Of a stretch of DNA of 64,000 nucleotides, positions 10,431 to 21,649 are shown piece after piece (the stretch's first letter is position 1; each line of letters opens with the position of its first letter). Under the pieces are notes generated by a model. It made no database searches. It saw only the letters and a list, made by a program, of their open reading frames with translations, and had not been told where the DNA came from. Location of the stretch: the NCBI GenBank assembly GCA_021521415.1, contig JAIQDT010003810.1, forward strand, positions 62,001 through 126,000, written 5' to 3'. A program made the position numbers and the translations under genes. This DNA is from Bidens hawaiensis. Its lineage: Eukaryota > Streptophyta > Magnoliopsida > Asterales > Asteraceae.

Positions 10431-11753
10431 TTTAAAAACATGGAATTTTAAAGCTTAAGCTTAATAGTAAGTTGCACTGTGATTCACCAATCTCCTTGAA
10501 CAGTATATTCTACTTTTTTGTATAGAAATAAACTACTAATCAAATTAAAGAAATAATGAAAAAAGATCTGCTGCACACAACCTTCTAATCTGATTTCCTA
10601 AATGTTAGATTATGATTGACATAATATAATTATTGTAATTGTTTTAGCACAATTTCTAATAAAAAAAAGGTCTGTACAAAAAAGCTGTTTTGATTGATGG
10701 AGTCACCCTATTTTGACATTGAAATATTGAGCATCTTATCATAAACTTATACATCTATTTGTGCTAAATTTTTATTCTGTTCACTTTTTAATTTTCACTG
10801 GGTTGAGTGGACAAATTTACATTGATTTATTCTGAGCAGATCTGGAGGTTCATCCTGATATTGGCAAGCAATTTTGGGATGCACAAATATGGCCAAAACA
10901 TGTGCTTGTGCTTGTTAGATACACATGGTTTCGTTTTTTTTTTTTTTTTTTTTTGATATTTTAGTGGCTTCTAAGAATTTAAAAAATAGTGTAACCCAAA
11001 TATTTTAGTTTAAATGTGTAATAATCAATTACCTATTAATTAACAAAAACATTTTGCTTCAAATTCATTATTTTGGGCCAATTTTTCTTCTGGCCTAAAA
11101 ATTTTAAAGCCAAATTGCAAAACCGAAATCAGAAACCAAAAAAAACCCAAACCAAACGGTTTTCAAAAAACCAAAATTTCGGTTTGGTTTGAGTCCAAAA
11201 CCGACTCATGGACACCCCTACTTGACCGTTTGTATATTTTCTTTTATACTAATGAATGCGTGTTTTTAGGAAGGAATAATCTGAAATTGATGTTGCTTCT
11301 GGTTTCTATACTCTATTTGGATCAGGTAAATATAATTTCAGATCGCATACTATAAGAATATAAATAAATAACTACATGATGGTTTTAAATTTTTTTCCCT
11401 TTTTTATTTTAAATTTTAGGAATATCATTAGCTTATCTTAGTTCCCTTGCTCATGAACAGGGCTACTTATGTCATTTGTTCTTTCTATATACGTTCTGCA
11501 ATCGTCTCACGATAAAATAGAAATGTTAAAGTTTCTCATTTTCTTCATCTTTGCATTATATTTCATTAGGTTTACATTTAAGGGTGTGAATTTCAGACAC
11601 AACACGAACCTAACATGAAGTTTGTAGGTTTGGGTTTAGTTTAAACGCGTACGGGTCAGTTTTGGGTCGAACTCACAAACGCGTTTAGCTAAACGGGCCA
11701 TGTTTGTGTCAACCCGGTGTGGTTTACCTATTTAACTCGTTTATTTATTTTAA
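10431..11753. other. Intergenic or intronic DNA with two further short repeat elements
   Basis: A 'ccaaaccaaacggtt' / 'cggtttggttt' element ends with 'gacacccctac' near 11222 and may begin near 11040. Another stretch (11580-11745) starts 'agggtgtgaatttcagacac' and contains 'acgggtcagttttgggtcgaac'. A T run lies at 10937-10954. Possible exon remnants at 10843-10910 belong to the unnamed gene upstream. Confidence 0.35.
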
Positions 11754-12386
11754 CTAGACGAGTGCCCGCGCGATGAAACGGGTGTTTAAACGCGAACCCT
11801 ATTAATCATGTAACAATTATGAGTGTTCATGGTTCGGTTTAAAACCTTGAACCAGTCATCGGTTTGGTTTCACCGCTGAGTTTTTTTACTTTCAGCCGGT
11901 TGTTTTTTACTTCCTTTATCATTTCAAGTATCATATTTTGACTTAGTTGGAATTAATGATACGGTTAAATTAATAATCATTTTTAACAAATTTTATTATC
12001 AAAGCTTAAATTGTTAAACCAAACCAAACCAGAACCGGACCGTTAATAACATTTTGGTTTCAATTTTAAATGGTTTAGTTTTGGTTTTGGATAACAAAAG
12101 ATGAGTACTAACGGTTGGACTCATAAGCTTTAAATGGTTTACAAAAATATTAACGTATGAAAAACTTATTGTCGTTTAAAATCGTAGGTGAGAAGTTAGT
12201 TTAAAATTGAAACTAAAAAAAGAATATGGTTAAAGATGAGGGGGCAAACTTGTAAGTTGGGTGATTTGTGTTTAAAAGATAAGTATACCCCTAATTACAC
12301 ATGTACTTTATGTATTAATACTTGTAAAACTCTTAAAATTAAGTGTCTTAATTTACCATTGTTTGGTGTATTATATATAGTATAAA
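11754..12386 (-). mobile_element. Helitron (non-autonomous), degenerate 5' end
   Basis: On the minus strand the 3' end is CCCGTTTCATCGCGCGGGCA, then CTCGTCTAG (ending 11754) before T. The far end reads TTTATACTATATATAAT near 12386, like the TCTATACTATATATAAAG start of the other two Helitrons but with a changed second base. Internal stretches also resemble the 4875-7704 copy ('aaagatga(g)gggg', 'cttaaaattaagt'). It is about 630 bp long and non-coding. Confidence 0.6.
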
Positions 12387-12410
12387 TATGTGTTTATGTA
12401 ATAACTTAAA

Positions 12411-13603
12411 GGAAAATTGGTTTTAAATAATCTCAACTATGTCATATTGGTAAATAACAGTCCCAACTTCACACTTGTCTGGTGGCAGTCCAAACTAAAT
12501 GTGTATTTATTTCTAACGGCCCGCGACTAACGAAGGACTAACCCCGTTAGTCTGATGATGATGTGGCATGCATACGTGTCAAAATCGTGCTTATATGTCA
12601 AATACGTGGCAAGATCGAGCTTACGTGGCATATTACACCATCAACATTACCATTACACCACTCTCTAATCACTCTCTCTATCTCTCTTCTCTTCTCCCTC
12701 TTTACTCCAGTAATTTCACCACCACCGACCCTCCAACACCACTTACCACCTGCCGCCACCAGCATCTACCATCAAACCCTAATCCTATTAATCTTCATCA
12801 TCTGCTTCTTTTTCTAGGGTTAGGGTTTATATGGCTCGAGAATTGGGGATCTAGCTTGATTATTTTGCGGCGGAGATAGTGGTGACCGAAGAGTGTACGG
12901 TGGCGTACATCACGACGGTGAGGGGAAATATCCACGACAGGTGGATATGTGGCTGTGTGTGGAGGCAGTGAAGGATGAGACGACGAGATCTTGTTCGTGA
13001 TCGCCGGAGAAAGGTCATCTCCGGCGGTGGCGTTGTTAGAATTGGTGGTAGTGAATTGAGATATGAGGGTGGAGTATAATGTTTAAAGGTTTTGTAATGA
13101 AATTACAATGGGTCTTGGAATTTTTCAGAGGATTAGAAGATGATATGAGGTCTTGATGGAGCTATGTGAGGGTTTTGTGGTTATGTTCAATATTTGGGAA
13201 AGAACAGATTGATTTTGAAGATGATGGGAATGTGTAATTTTTGGGATGAATAAGGTGGTGATGGTGGTGGTGGTGTTGCAGGTTGGTGGTGGTTGGACAC
13301 AAAGAAAGGAGATGAATTTTTTTTTCTTGTGTAATAATTAAAAGAGAGAGAGAGATTATTTTGTTTTCTTAATAATATTTAAAAGATGATAAAGAGTTCA
13401 TCGCCACATAATCGTGCTATATAAGAGTTTTTTAATAGCTGAGATAGCCACATCATCATCGGACTAACGGAGTTAGTCCTCCGTTAGTCGTGGACCGTTA
13501 GAAACAAATACACCTTTAGTTTGGACTGTCACAAGGCAAGTGTAAAGTTGGGACTGTTATTTACCAATAGGGTATAGTTGAGATTATTTAAAACCAATTT
13601 TCC
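12411..13603. mobile_element. Mutator-type long-TIR element with perfect 9-bp TSD
   Basis: It is flanked by TAACTTAAA on both sides (12402-12410 and 13604-13612). The termini GGAAAATTGGTTTT and its inverse match those of 5241-6263, and both share the words 'cgcgactaacg' and 'ccgttag' in the arms. The arms extend roughly 200 bp. The centre (about 12650-13340) holds a CT-rich leader-like stretch, then 'gggttagggtttatatggctcg' and G-rich sequence with short open frames (for example 12568-12879). It looks like a captured 5' UTR or gene start, but I cannot name a donor. Element length is 1193 bp. Confidence 0.82.
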
Positions 13604-13612
13604 TAACTTAAA

Positions 13613-14924
13613 CTATTTGAGTTTTTTTATGCAACACTACAAAAGTTTTATAAATAAATGGCATAATTTCAACATAATTGCTTCAAAAATATAAATATAA
13701 TATGCTAATTTAGAATTTTAAAGGCATCGATATATAATATGCACTCACTATAGTAAATGAAAGAGAAAACCAAAAAATACAATCGTGATTTAACCAAAAA
13801 AAAGGTACCGAAACGTGGTTGTTTAGCTGTGTTTTTATCATTAACGTCCAAACTCGCCCTACTAAACCTGTGTGCTGTGACGGGTACCAAACGAAAAATA
13901 TAACCTCAAAATATAACGTGTTCGATTAAATGGTTACTTAAATATGTGATCATTAAAAAAAATAAATAATAACATTATTAAAAAGAAGAAGAAGAAAAAG
14001 CTTATGGGAAAAAAAATTATTAAAAAAATAATAACAAGAAAAAGCTTATGGGATTCTGTTGATATTGTTGACACCTTTGTCTCAATTTTTTTAAGTTAAT
14101 TAGCTTTACTATTACATTGGCTTTTCATTAATAGAGATATGTAATGCATTGAATAACATTTTTAAAAATCTTTATTGTTTTAAAAAGAAACTTAAATGTT
14201 TTAATTAATTTGATTCTAGGTTTGTTAAGAGACACAGTAGCCGATGGCATGCCCGGGAGCGTTGCAAAAGTTGAATGAGTCCAAAGTTTCGGCAAGTATT
14301 TTTTTGGCCGTAAAGAAAATAATCTAATAAAAGCATTGTATTTTTATTTATATGTTTGTTGTATGATTATAGTTTGTACAGGTATCACTTGGAAAAACAC
14401 TCAAAACTAGAGATCATTTGGAAAAACACTCAAAAATGAGTTAGGACTACTCATATTTGTGGTAGAAAAGACCTCATGCCCCGCAAATATACCGGAACAT
14501 GTGTTGTATTCCATTATAGTGTCTGCGTGTTGGTTTTGAGCTGTATCAAGAATGCAATATTTGGTTTCTTCTATTTGCAAGACATAAGTGTGCCGATCTC
14601 CCTTAGTTTACTAAGGAAATTAAATGACTAAGCAACTCCTTTAACTCTTTAAGGGTATAGCGCGAGGACCTACATTTCACAACACAACTCGTGGACGTCC
14701 ATCCTTGAGCAATAATCCACAAAAAGTGTTGTTATTCTAATATGTTAACGTTTTCAGACTTAAACATGTTCAGCTATCAAGAACTATCGACGCATATTAC
14801 CAGCTATGAACAAAAGAAGTGAAGAACCAACTATTTACCATCATACATTAATCAAATTCCAAGGCTATTGTATCTCTACATTACGCATGTACAAGTTGTT
14901 AACCTATGGTGAAAATGAATGGCA
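13613..14924. other. Intergenic, no gene recognised
   Basis: AT-rich. A short direct repeat 'gaaaaagcttatggga' occurs at about 13994 and 14038. An exon-like piece DTVADGMPGSVAKVE followed by TGA lies at 14231-14278 and could be the last exon of the unnamed gene starting at 9449. Confidence 0.3.
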
Positions 14925-15760
14925 TGTTATCCAGATGAATCTAGTAGAAGAGTTGTAGAGGTAGGGTACCAAAAAATCCCAAATACCCTTAAATACTACC
15001 CGCGGGTCATAAAGAACCCTCTTATAAACCACCAGCGGGACACTCGGGTCACCCGCACGTCACGAATGAGGAGGAACGTCCTCATAACACACGCGGAAGT
15101 ATCCTGGCATCCTCAAAAGTCATCCGCAGGACAAGACATCTGTCCGCCTAAACAACCGGAAGGCAATGCCAGTAGGACAGTTGTCATCACTCAAGTATTC
15201 TCTAGAAGAAGGTTTACGATTCTAACTTGGGGAACACATAACATATTAACCAATGAATAAAGGCCACCTGGCCAGGTTGTTATAACCGTGCACATGGCCA
15301 GGGTGCAATCCGTCCTATCATTTGGTGACGCGTGTCCAGGTTGTTATACCCATGCACATGAGACGTATAGCTCAACCTATCACAAGAGGACACGTGTCCA
15401 GACGGTTATCAGAGATCTTCTAGAAGAGGACAACTGCCCCAATCATCATTCCTTCATCCTTCGGCTATAAATACCTTGTCAAATGGTATGAGGTATTCAT
15501 TCACCCACATATATTCTGACTACACTTAGTCCCTGTACTTCACTACTTTCTTCATTACGAACGTTACTGATTCTCACGCCGGAGGGTGGTTACAGGAAGA
15601 CCCCCCCCCCTCTCGTCCTTCCTGTAACGAGACTCACGGTGTTTGTTTCGCAGGTTCCGGTCACTGGACTTTAGGGAGCCTCACTCATATCGTGGTAGTA
15701 ATTATTGTATTGTATCCTGTGGACTCATTGGATCCAGGATCCATACTTGGGGAGTGGATC
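14925..15760 (+). mobile_element. LTR fragment or solo LTR, Tat-like
   Basis: This GC-richer block has the layout of an LTR. An upstream region carries repeated words ('ccaggttgttat' occurs twice, with 'catgcacatg' nearby). It is followed by a TATA box in GGCTATAAATACC (about 15464-15476), a transcribed part with 'gattctcacgccggaggg' (about 15569), a C run (15601-15612) and a possible splice acceptor 'tttcgcag' before 'gttccggtcactgg'. The 'CGCCGGAGG' signature after the TATA box resembles Tat/Ogre-type plant LTRs. I could not fix TG..CA ends or a TSD, and no internal region is present. Confidence 0.5.
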
Positions 15761-16880
15761 CGTGTTTCTTAAGAGTTAAGAGCATATGGGGAAGAATACC
15801 AAATAGTTTCTGGAAGTGAACACTTAGATCAGATTTACAACTCACTAAATTCTTTCGGACAAACATAGACGCATCAGTGCAACATTGGATCATGACTTTA
15901 CCTTACATGGGTTTATTGTTTGCTTTAAGGTACGAAGTCATACTACGTGCTGTAAGAAGGATAAGAACTAAGCCATTTTTACCGCTTAGAACGAAATCGC
16001 CACCATGATATCAACATGTTATTGTAACAACATGTTATTGTAACCATACATGAAACAATTATACGCTGGTGTAATAATAGGCATTGGGTATCCTACTAAT
16101 AAATGCGCTATTCCATATTAAAATATTGTTATCAAGTAATTTTTTTATTTTTATAAATGATTGTATGACTTTTTGTATAATTTTTTGAGCAATTGTAATG
16201 CTTAATGTTTTTTCTTATACATCAAAAATAAAAGAAAAAAACTTTTTAAGTATAAAACGTTTTCTTAGTGAAGAATTAACTGAAAACTTGTTTTATCAAA
16301 TAAAATCATAATTATTGAACGTGGTTCATATTTATCGTTATAAAAATGTGGTGTGGGTTGTGGTGGAAATAATATATATTTCTTCCTCTAGAAAACAATA
16401 AAATTTTAAAATGTAAAAAATATACACACTTTACATAGTTTATGAAGACACTAGAAAGATGCAGGAGGGATCTATACATCTTCACTTGAGAGTCAATTGA
16501 AAACTTGTTTTTATCAAACAAATAAATTTATTGAACATTTTTCTTTATTTATTATTATATTATCATTATAAAATTTGGTGTGGGCTGTGTGGAAATTAAA
16601 GATATCGTGATTCTAGAAAACAATAAATTAAATTATATAAGAAATATGCATATATACTTTACAATTACGTAGAGTCCTATATAAAGTGGAAAACACTAGA
16701 AAAGTATATAAGTGATCTAGACAGAAGTAGAAAACTATGTACACTAAGAACACGCTAAACAATATAATCTTTATATCTTTAAGGCTTAAAATAATTTTAA
16801 GATATATAAACTATAAAGTGATTGAAATGTAATGTTTATTAAACTTTCTAGAAATTAAAAGAATATACATGAACAAATTT
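15761..16880. other. Intergenic, no gene recognised
   Basis: AT-rich. Two related stretches are visible (around 16250-16330 and 16490-16580), both with 'gaaaacttgtttttatcaaa' followed by 'attattgaac'-type sequence and 'aaaatgtggtgtgggttgtg'. They are probably an old duplication of about 240 bp. Confidence 0.35.
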
Positions 16881-16884
16881 CTTA

Positions 16885-17410
16885 TACGGGTAACCACAAA
16901 AAAGGCCAAAGCCTCAAGCCTAACAGCCACGATGTGTGGATGCCTTCAAGGCTTGAATGTTTCAAAAAGTCAAACGGCATGTCCTTGACATGACTTCTAC
17001 AGTCGCGAACGAAAAGAGTGTGTCGAACTCATAAACCTAGGCGTTATCGTAGCATATGCTAGAAAAGAGGATCGTCTGTTATCCAGCGGATAAAGCCCCT
17101 CACTTACCCAAAAGGGTAAGTCTCCTTGCGTACGCTACGTCTTAGAAAGAAGAAAGTCGCATTGCCGCTTCAAGCCTTTCGTGCCCATGACGAACTGTCC
17201 AGGTCAAGCATCTTTAACAATATAAAAGGTGTCTTAGGCACATCACGTGTCATCATCTTCTTCCATACTCATTCATACTCATCCTCTCGTATTTCATTAC
17301 CTTCACACAAGAACAACTAACTTATTCTCATGTCGAAGGTGGATCACAGGAGAGTCCATCATGCAGTGAGCTAACTGTTGTGCTTGTTTTGCAGAATTCT
17401 TTACCCCTTA
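16885..17410 (+). mobile_element. Second LTR fragment with the same layout as 14925-15760
   Basis: A TATA box in 'caatataaaaggtg' (about 17218-17231) is followed by 'attctcatgtcgaaggtgg' (about 17325), then 'atcacaggagag', and a possible acceptor 'tgttttgcag' (about 17385). The middle motif aligns with 'attctcacgccggagggtgg' and 'ttacaggaag' of the first LTR fragment, so the two are distant relatives. I found no TG..CA termini, TSD or coding region. Confidence 0.45.
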
Positions 17411-18726
17411 GACATATCGACACCTTCCTTGTCCCATTATTTGTTGTAGCAATTGTATAGAAATTACACATGTGCAAGTCATGCCTATGTTGTATTACCT
17501 ACACATGTGTAGGTAAACAATTAAAAAGTTATAAAAACACATTAGAACATTTTTGTGATTTTTTTATGTCGTAAGACACACGAATATAAAATGCGCAAAA
17601 AAAAATTCTGGAATATGAACTTATTTTTGTTTTTACAATAGGTTAATGTTTTAAAAGAGAAAGAAAAAGGCATAATAATAAAACAAATTTGATTTAGTTT
17701 GATAGGGTTTAGAGGTATATTTAATTTTTAAGGTGTAATGAGGTGAATTTAAGATTATATTCCACAGATAAAAAGAAAGTACATTCAATATTTTCGTCCT
17801 TGGTTGCACTACAATTGGTGTCGTTGTTTTAAATCACACACCTACCATTTGCTGACTCACGGTAAAAGCATTAGTTGTGTAATTTTTTCATATAATTGTA
17901 TCCTGTACTTAAAAGTAATAAATATATAAATGGTACAAACGATTTACTCTTGCATTTTACAAACGAGTTAGGGGCGTAAATGCAAATTTACTGTTTGATA
18001 TAAGAGCGGGCGAGGTGCTCTATTCGCCCCTCACAAGTTCATCGAGTATCCTAACACACCGGCCCATGCACCTAAAGCGAGTAGCGAATGCGAGTTGGGC
18101 TTGCGGATTGTGAAACTAAGAGCCAAGTGATGAAATTGGAACGTTGGCGACATACATTTAACCGATATTATTATGCATTAAATAACAAAAAAAATCCACT
18201 TTTTCAATATGTATATTTAACCAATTTCCATTTATTTGATATACAGCCTAATTAAACAACACTACTAATCCTTTCATTCAACCTCATATAAACCCAGTTG
18301 CCTTCCGGCTTATGTGATTCTAGTGGTATTTTGCTACTTTCATAAACTAAAAAAAGAAAGCAAATTCAATTAATGTTCCATTATGGTATATATTGATGTG
18401 AAACTCAACTACCAACTAATTTTACTTACATGGAAGTAAAATCTAGATGAAAATGTACTATTTCATGTTCTATTAAAATCATGGAATTTTAATGTAAATA
18501 GTATCAATGTACGGGTTTATGACGTCGGAGACACATGCAGTTGGACTTGGACCAATACACAAAGAGAAATATGTGGGAGACAGATAAATATTTTTTTTAA
18601 TCTATTTCTATATATATTATAGAACTATCGTTATAGTCTTACAGGACATTTGATATGGCAGATGATGTGACGTGCTTAGTTTTTTTTTACTCATTTATCA
18701 TCGTGAATGCTCTAAGTTGAAGGTTT
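17411..18726. other. Intergenic, no gene recognised
   Basis: AT-rich and mostly unremarkable; the stretch 17940-18130 is slightly GC-richer ('gagcgggcgaggtgctc') without a clear reading frame. Confidence 0.4.
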
Positions 18727-18728
18727 TA

Positions 18729-18780
<52 letters not shown>
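18727..18780. repeat. (AAT)n microsatellite
   Basis: About 17 perfect AAT/TAA units in a row. It produces a spurious poly-Tyr reading frame on the minus strand. Confidence 0.97.
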
Positions 18781-20449
18781 TAAAGGAAATTTGTATGAAT
18801 TGAATTTCAATTGCTTGAGTGGGGTTAACTTTCTACTTGTCCAAAACATTCTCTTATATCTTAGCTGTGAGCAAGGTCTTATTTGTTGATAAAATATTGC
18901 GATCTCCTTTAGTGAAAAAAACATTGAAGTTCTTGATTGTCCAATCGGTAGCATGTTCCATTAATGCTATTATACCAATATACTTTGGTAGGAAGTTGCT
19001 TATTAAATTGAAGTAATTATCAACAAGTTACGCCTTATAGCACTATCAGTCAGTGTCAAATAACGTAGTGTGTATCTTATGTGAGCCTTATGTAAAGTCT
19101 CAATGAAGTTTGTCTAAGTGTATTTCACATCGACACCCTACATCTTAGTGAGACGAAACTTTTGTCTTGTTTGTGTGAGCGTGTACACTAACCGTGAAAG
19201 TCACCTCTAAACTCTCCAAAGATTCAAGCACTTTAGTCAAATTCGAAAAATCATATTGAAAGATAGAAGCCAAGTCTTGGTGATGATATATAGTATCGGT
19301 CTACGTGTTAACAAAAAAAACTAAGACATGGATATCTAATAATCGATTAGGATATTTGAAGCCAATATTGTTATAGAATGTTTTCAAGTGTCCTAAGGCA
19401 TCTTAGTGTTCTGTTTTTGTTTTTTTAATAGGATACAAAGTAAAAAATATATATGCTATGTTTTTAAGAAAGATAATTAACTAATTATACTTACACCTAT
19501 TTAGTCGTTAATGTAGGCCTTCTATAATGCATATATGAACATTATAAGGGCAGATAAAGCACCTACTGGCCTACACCATCTTGAAGCTTTATGAGGCGCT
19601 TACAAGGGTCATGTGCGGTTCTACAATAAAGTCTTATGTGACTTACGTTGGTAATGACTAAAGGGGCGTTATAGGGCATAAACTATTGTACATATTTTTG
19701 GATACAAAGAGTGATGAAAAATGTTTCTTAAAGAATATTAACCATTTCGTGTGACCTTAGTAAGTATTTTTTAAGCAACTCTTTTGACACATCTTTAAGC
19801 AACTCTCTTGATACATGAGTTTCCCTTAAAAATGTAACACTCCAAATGCTACCTAGAATTGTTGATTATACTTTATTTCTGTTTTAGGAGGCTAATAATA
19901 AAAGTTGCACTTTTGAATTTTGTCGATAGTTTTAAAGGGCCGCTAAAAAATACTTTAAAAAACTATTGTATTATTTAAAGAAAATTTTGCATTAAAGTGT
20001 TCGACCTACCCTCCATGACTCCATGAGCATCCTTAATAAGACTAGGCATTGTCTAATAATAATAAATTTTTGCTCAATAGTGCGTTTATTTATTTATTAT
20101 TATTTTTTAACGGTTAACGAATCTTTTAAACGGGCTATTGGTTAAATTCATCACATCAGTAAACTCTCGCATTTTGATCCGAGGAAAACCCTCACCCAAG
20201 GCCAACGCCTGTGAACACTGTTCGAATGCATGACAGTGCGGTGAGATAAAACTCGTTCAGTTCAATGATCCAACTAGCTAGTGAACGACACCTACTCGTC
20301 TAGTCTCTCATCATTACCTGGTGCCACCGAAACTAAATGATGGGAACATGAATATACCGAACATGAGTCGCATGAAACATAAAGTCTTTTTCTTACCACT
20401 CCATCCCCAGCTCATTGACTAAAGTGCCTTTAATCACTTTTCTAAAGTC
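18781..20449. other. Intergenic region upstream of the lipid transfer protein gene
   Basis: Broken reading frames at 18819-19016 do not resemble a known family. No repeat with clear ends was found. The final few hundred bases should contain the nsLTP promoter. Confidence 0.35.
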
Positions 20450-20457
20450 TATATAAA
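20450..20457 (+). promoter_or_regulatory. TATA box of the nsLTP gene
   Basis: TATATAAA lies 83 bp upstream of the ATG, placing transcription start near 20480-20490 and giving a 5' leader of about 55 bp that is rich in CA. Confidence 0.75.
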
Positions 20458-20539
20458 CACCCCAATCCTACACTCCACAACCCACACCTCACTAACACAT
20501 TCTAAAACAACACAAACAAACACAAACACTAGTATAGCA

Positions 20540-21419
20540 ATGGCACCTGTTATGAAGATCTCCTTGGCAGTTGTCATGTGCTTCATGGTGGCAACTGCAC
20601 TATACGCAGTGGACGGAGCGGTGACATGCCAGACGGTTGTGACTAGCCTAACACCGTGTGCCACCTACCTCACTAGAGGCGGTCAGGTGCCACCAGCATG
20701 CTGCAATGGGATAACCTCACTCTACAAGGCCGCATCAACCACCACAGACCGTCAGACCGCTTGCAAGTGCATGGAACAAGCCGCCGGAATGGTGCCTGGA
20801 ATCAGCCTTGACGCCGCCAGTAGCCTCCCTGGGAAATGTGGTGTCAATATCCCCTACAAGATCAGCCCTACTACTGACTGCTCCAAGTACTAAATATTCA
20901 CATAGTTCTAATACGTGTGTCTTTTAGAAATCGTATATATACATAATCGTGTGTCATATATTAACATGCTAGGATAATAAACAAAAAAGAAAAAAAACTT
21001 ACAAAAAAAAATCTCAAAGGAGATTATCAAGTGACGGTTTTTGCTACGTGCTATTTTAGTAAAAGTTTTCAATCTATAGGAAGAACAAGAATATATTCAT
21101 ATAGATTAATCGCAATTACAAATAAAATTAACATGTTAATTGTGAGAATCAAGTTGAATAACTATATGTACAAGTAGAATAATTATGTAATTACATAATC
21201 TATGATGTAATTACATAATTAGTCTACTTGTATATATAATTATTCTACTTAATTCTTACAATCAGCACGTTAATTTCATATATATTTGATCCAAACTCTA
21301 TTCATATAATATATAAAACTTATTATGTGACATTTTACATCTATTTTTTTATCCTTTTACTTGCTGATCTGACTTATGAACAATACTATTGATTTAAAAC
21401 ATGTTACAGGGTGCATTAA
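20540..21419 (+). CDS. Type-1 non-specific lipid transfer protein (nsLTP1)
   Basis: Exon 1 is 20540-20886 and exon 2 is 21410-21419. An N-terminal secretion signal (about residues 1-26, MAPVMKISLAVVMCFMVATA...) precedes a mature part with all eight cysteines in the classic spacing C-X9-C-X13-CC-X19-CXC-X22-C-X13-C. TTDRQ and PYKIS, the two conserved lipid-pocket motifs, are present. Read straight through, exon 1 ends in SKY-stop, but a GT donor lies exactly at AA|GTACTA (20887). The acceptor TTACAG| at 21409 then gives DCSKVH-stop, the usual nsLTP1 ending with its intron just after the last cysteine; total 118 residues. Role: secreted carrier of acyl lipids in the cell wall or cuticle, often defence- or surface-related. 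The first ATG sits in the good context GCAATGGC. Exon 2 continues as a 3' UTR to about 21640. Confidence 0.95.
21095..21285. repeat. Small foldback sequence in the nsLTP intron
   Basis: An imperfect inverted repeat is centred near 21203. 'agtagaataattatgtaattacat' on the left pairs with 'atgtaattacataattagtctact' on the right, and outer parts ('cgcaattacaa...attaacatgttaattgtgagaatcaagttgaat' against 'attctacttaattcttacaatcagcacgttaattt') extend the stem. It is probably a small MITE; no TSD identified. Confidence 0.55.
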
Positions 21420-21649
21420 CGAGGATACGGACGTGGACATGACTAAGGCAGGATGTAGAAGCAGTAGTATATCATAATAACAACAATAATAAATATGGTG
21501 ATCTATCGTTGATCCAGTAGTCGTGTCGATCTCTCCTGCTAGTTAGTAACGGTCATTGGTGTTTTTCATGTATGTGTTTTTCTTATGTAGTCCTTTGTTA
21601 TCGTGTACTTGCTTTTAATGTCGTCGTCAATGAATATCTACTTTTTCGA

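Noticed and set aside
12563..12879. Overlapping 84- and 103-residue frames in the Mutator element
   Set aside because: Low-complexity Ser/Thr/Leu/His translations of a CT-rich leader; no domain and no supporting splice structure.
18712..18954. Poly-Tyr protein
   Set aside because: Translation of the (AAT)n microsatellite.
20449..20664. Minus-strand open frame opposite the nsLTP signal peptide
   Set aside because: Shadow of the real gene; no motif of its own.
20888..20893. TAC TAA directly after exon 1 as the true nsLTP end
   Set aside because: A donor and acceptor give the conserved family ending; the unspliced stop is kept only as an alternative.
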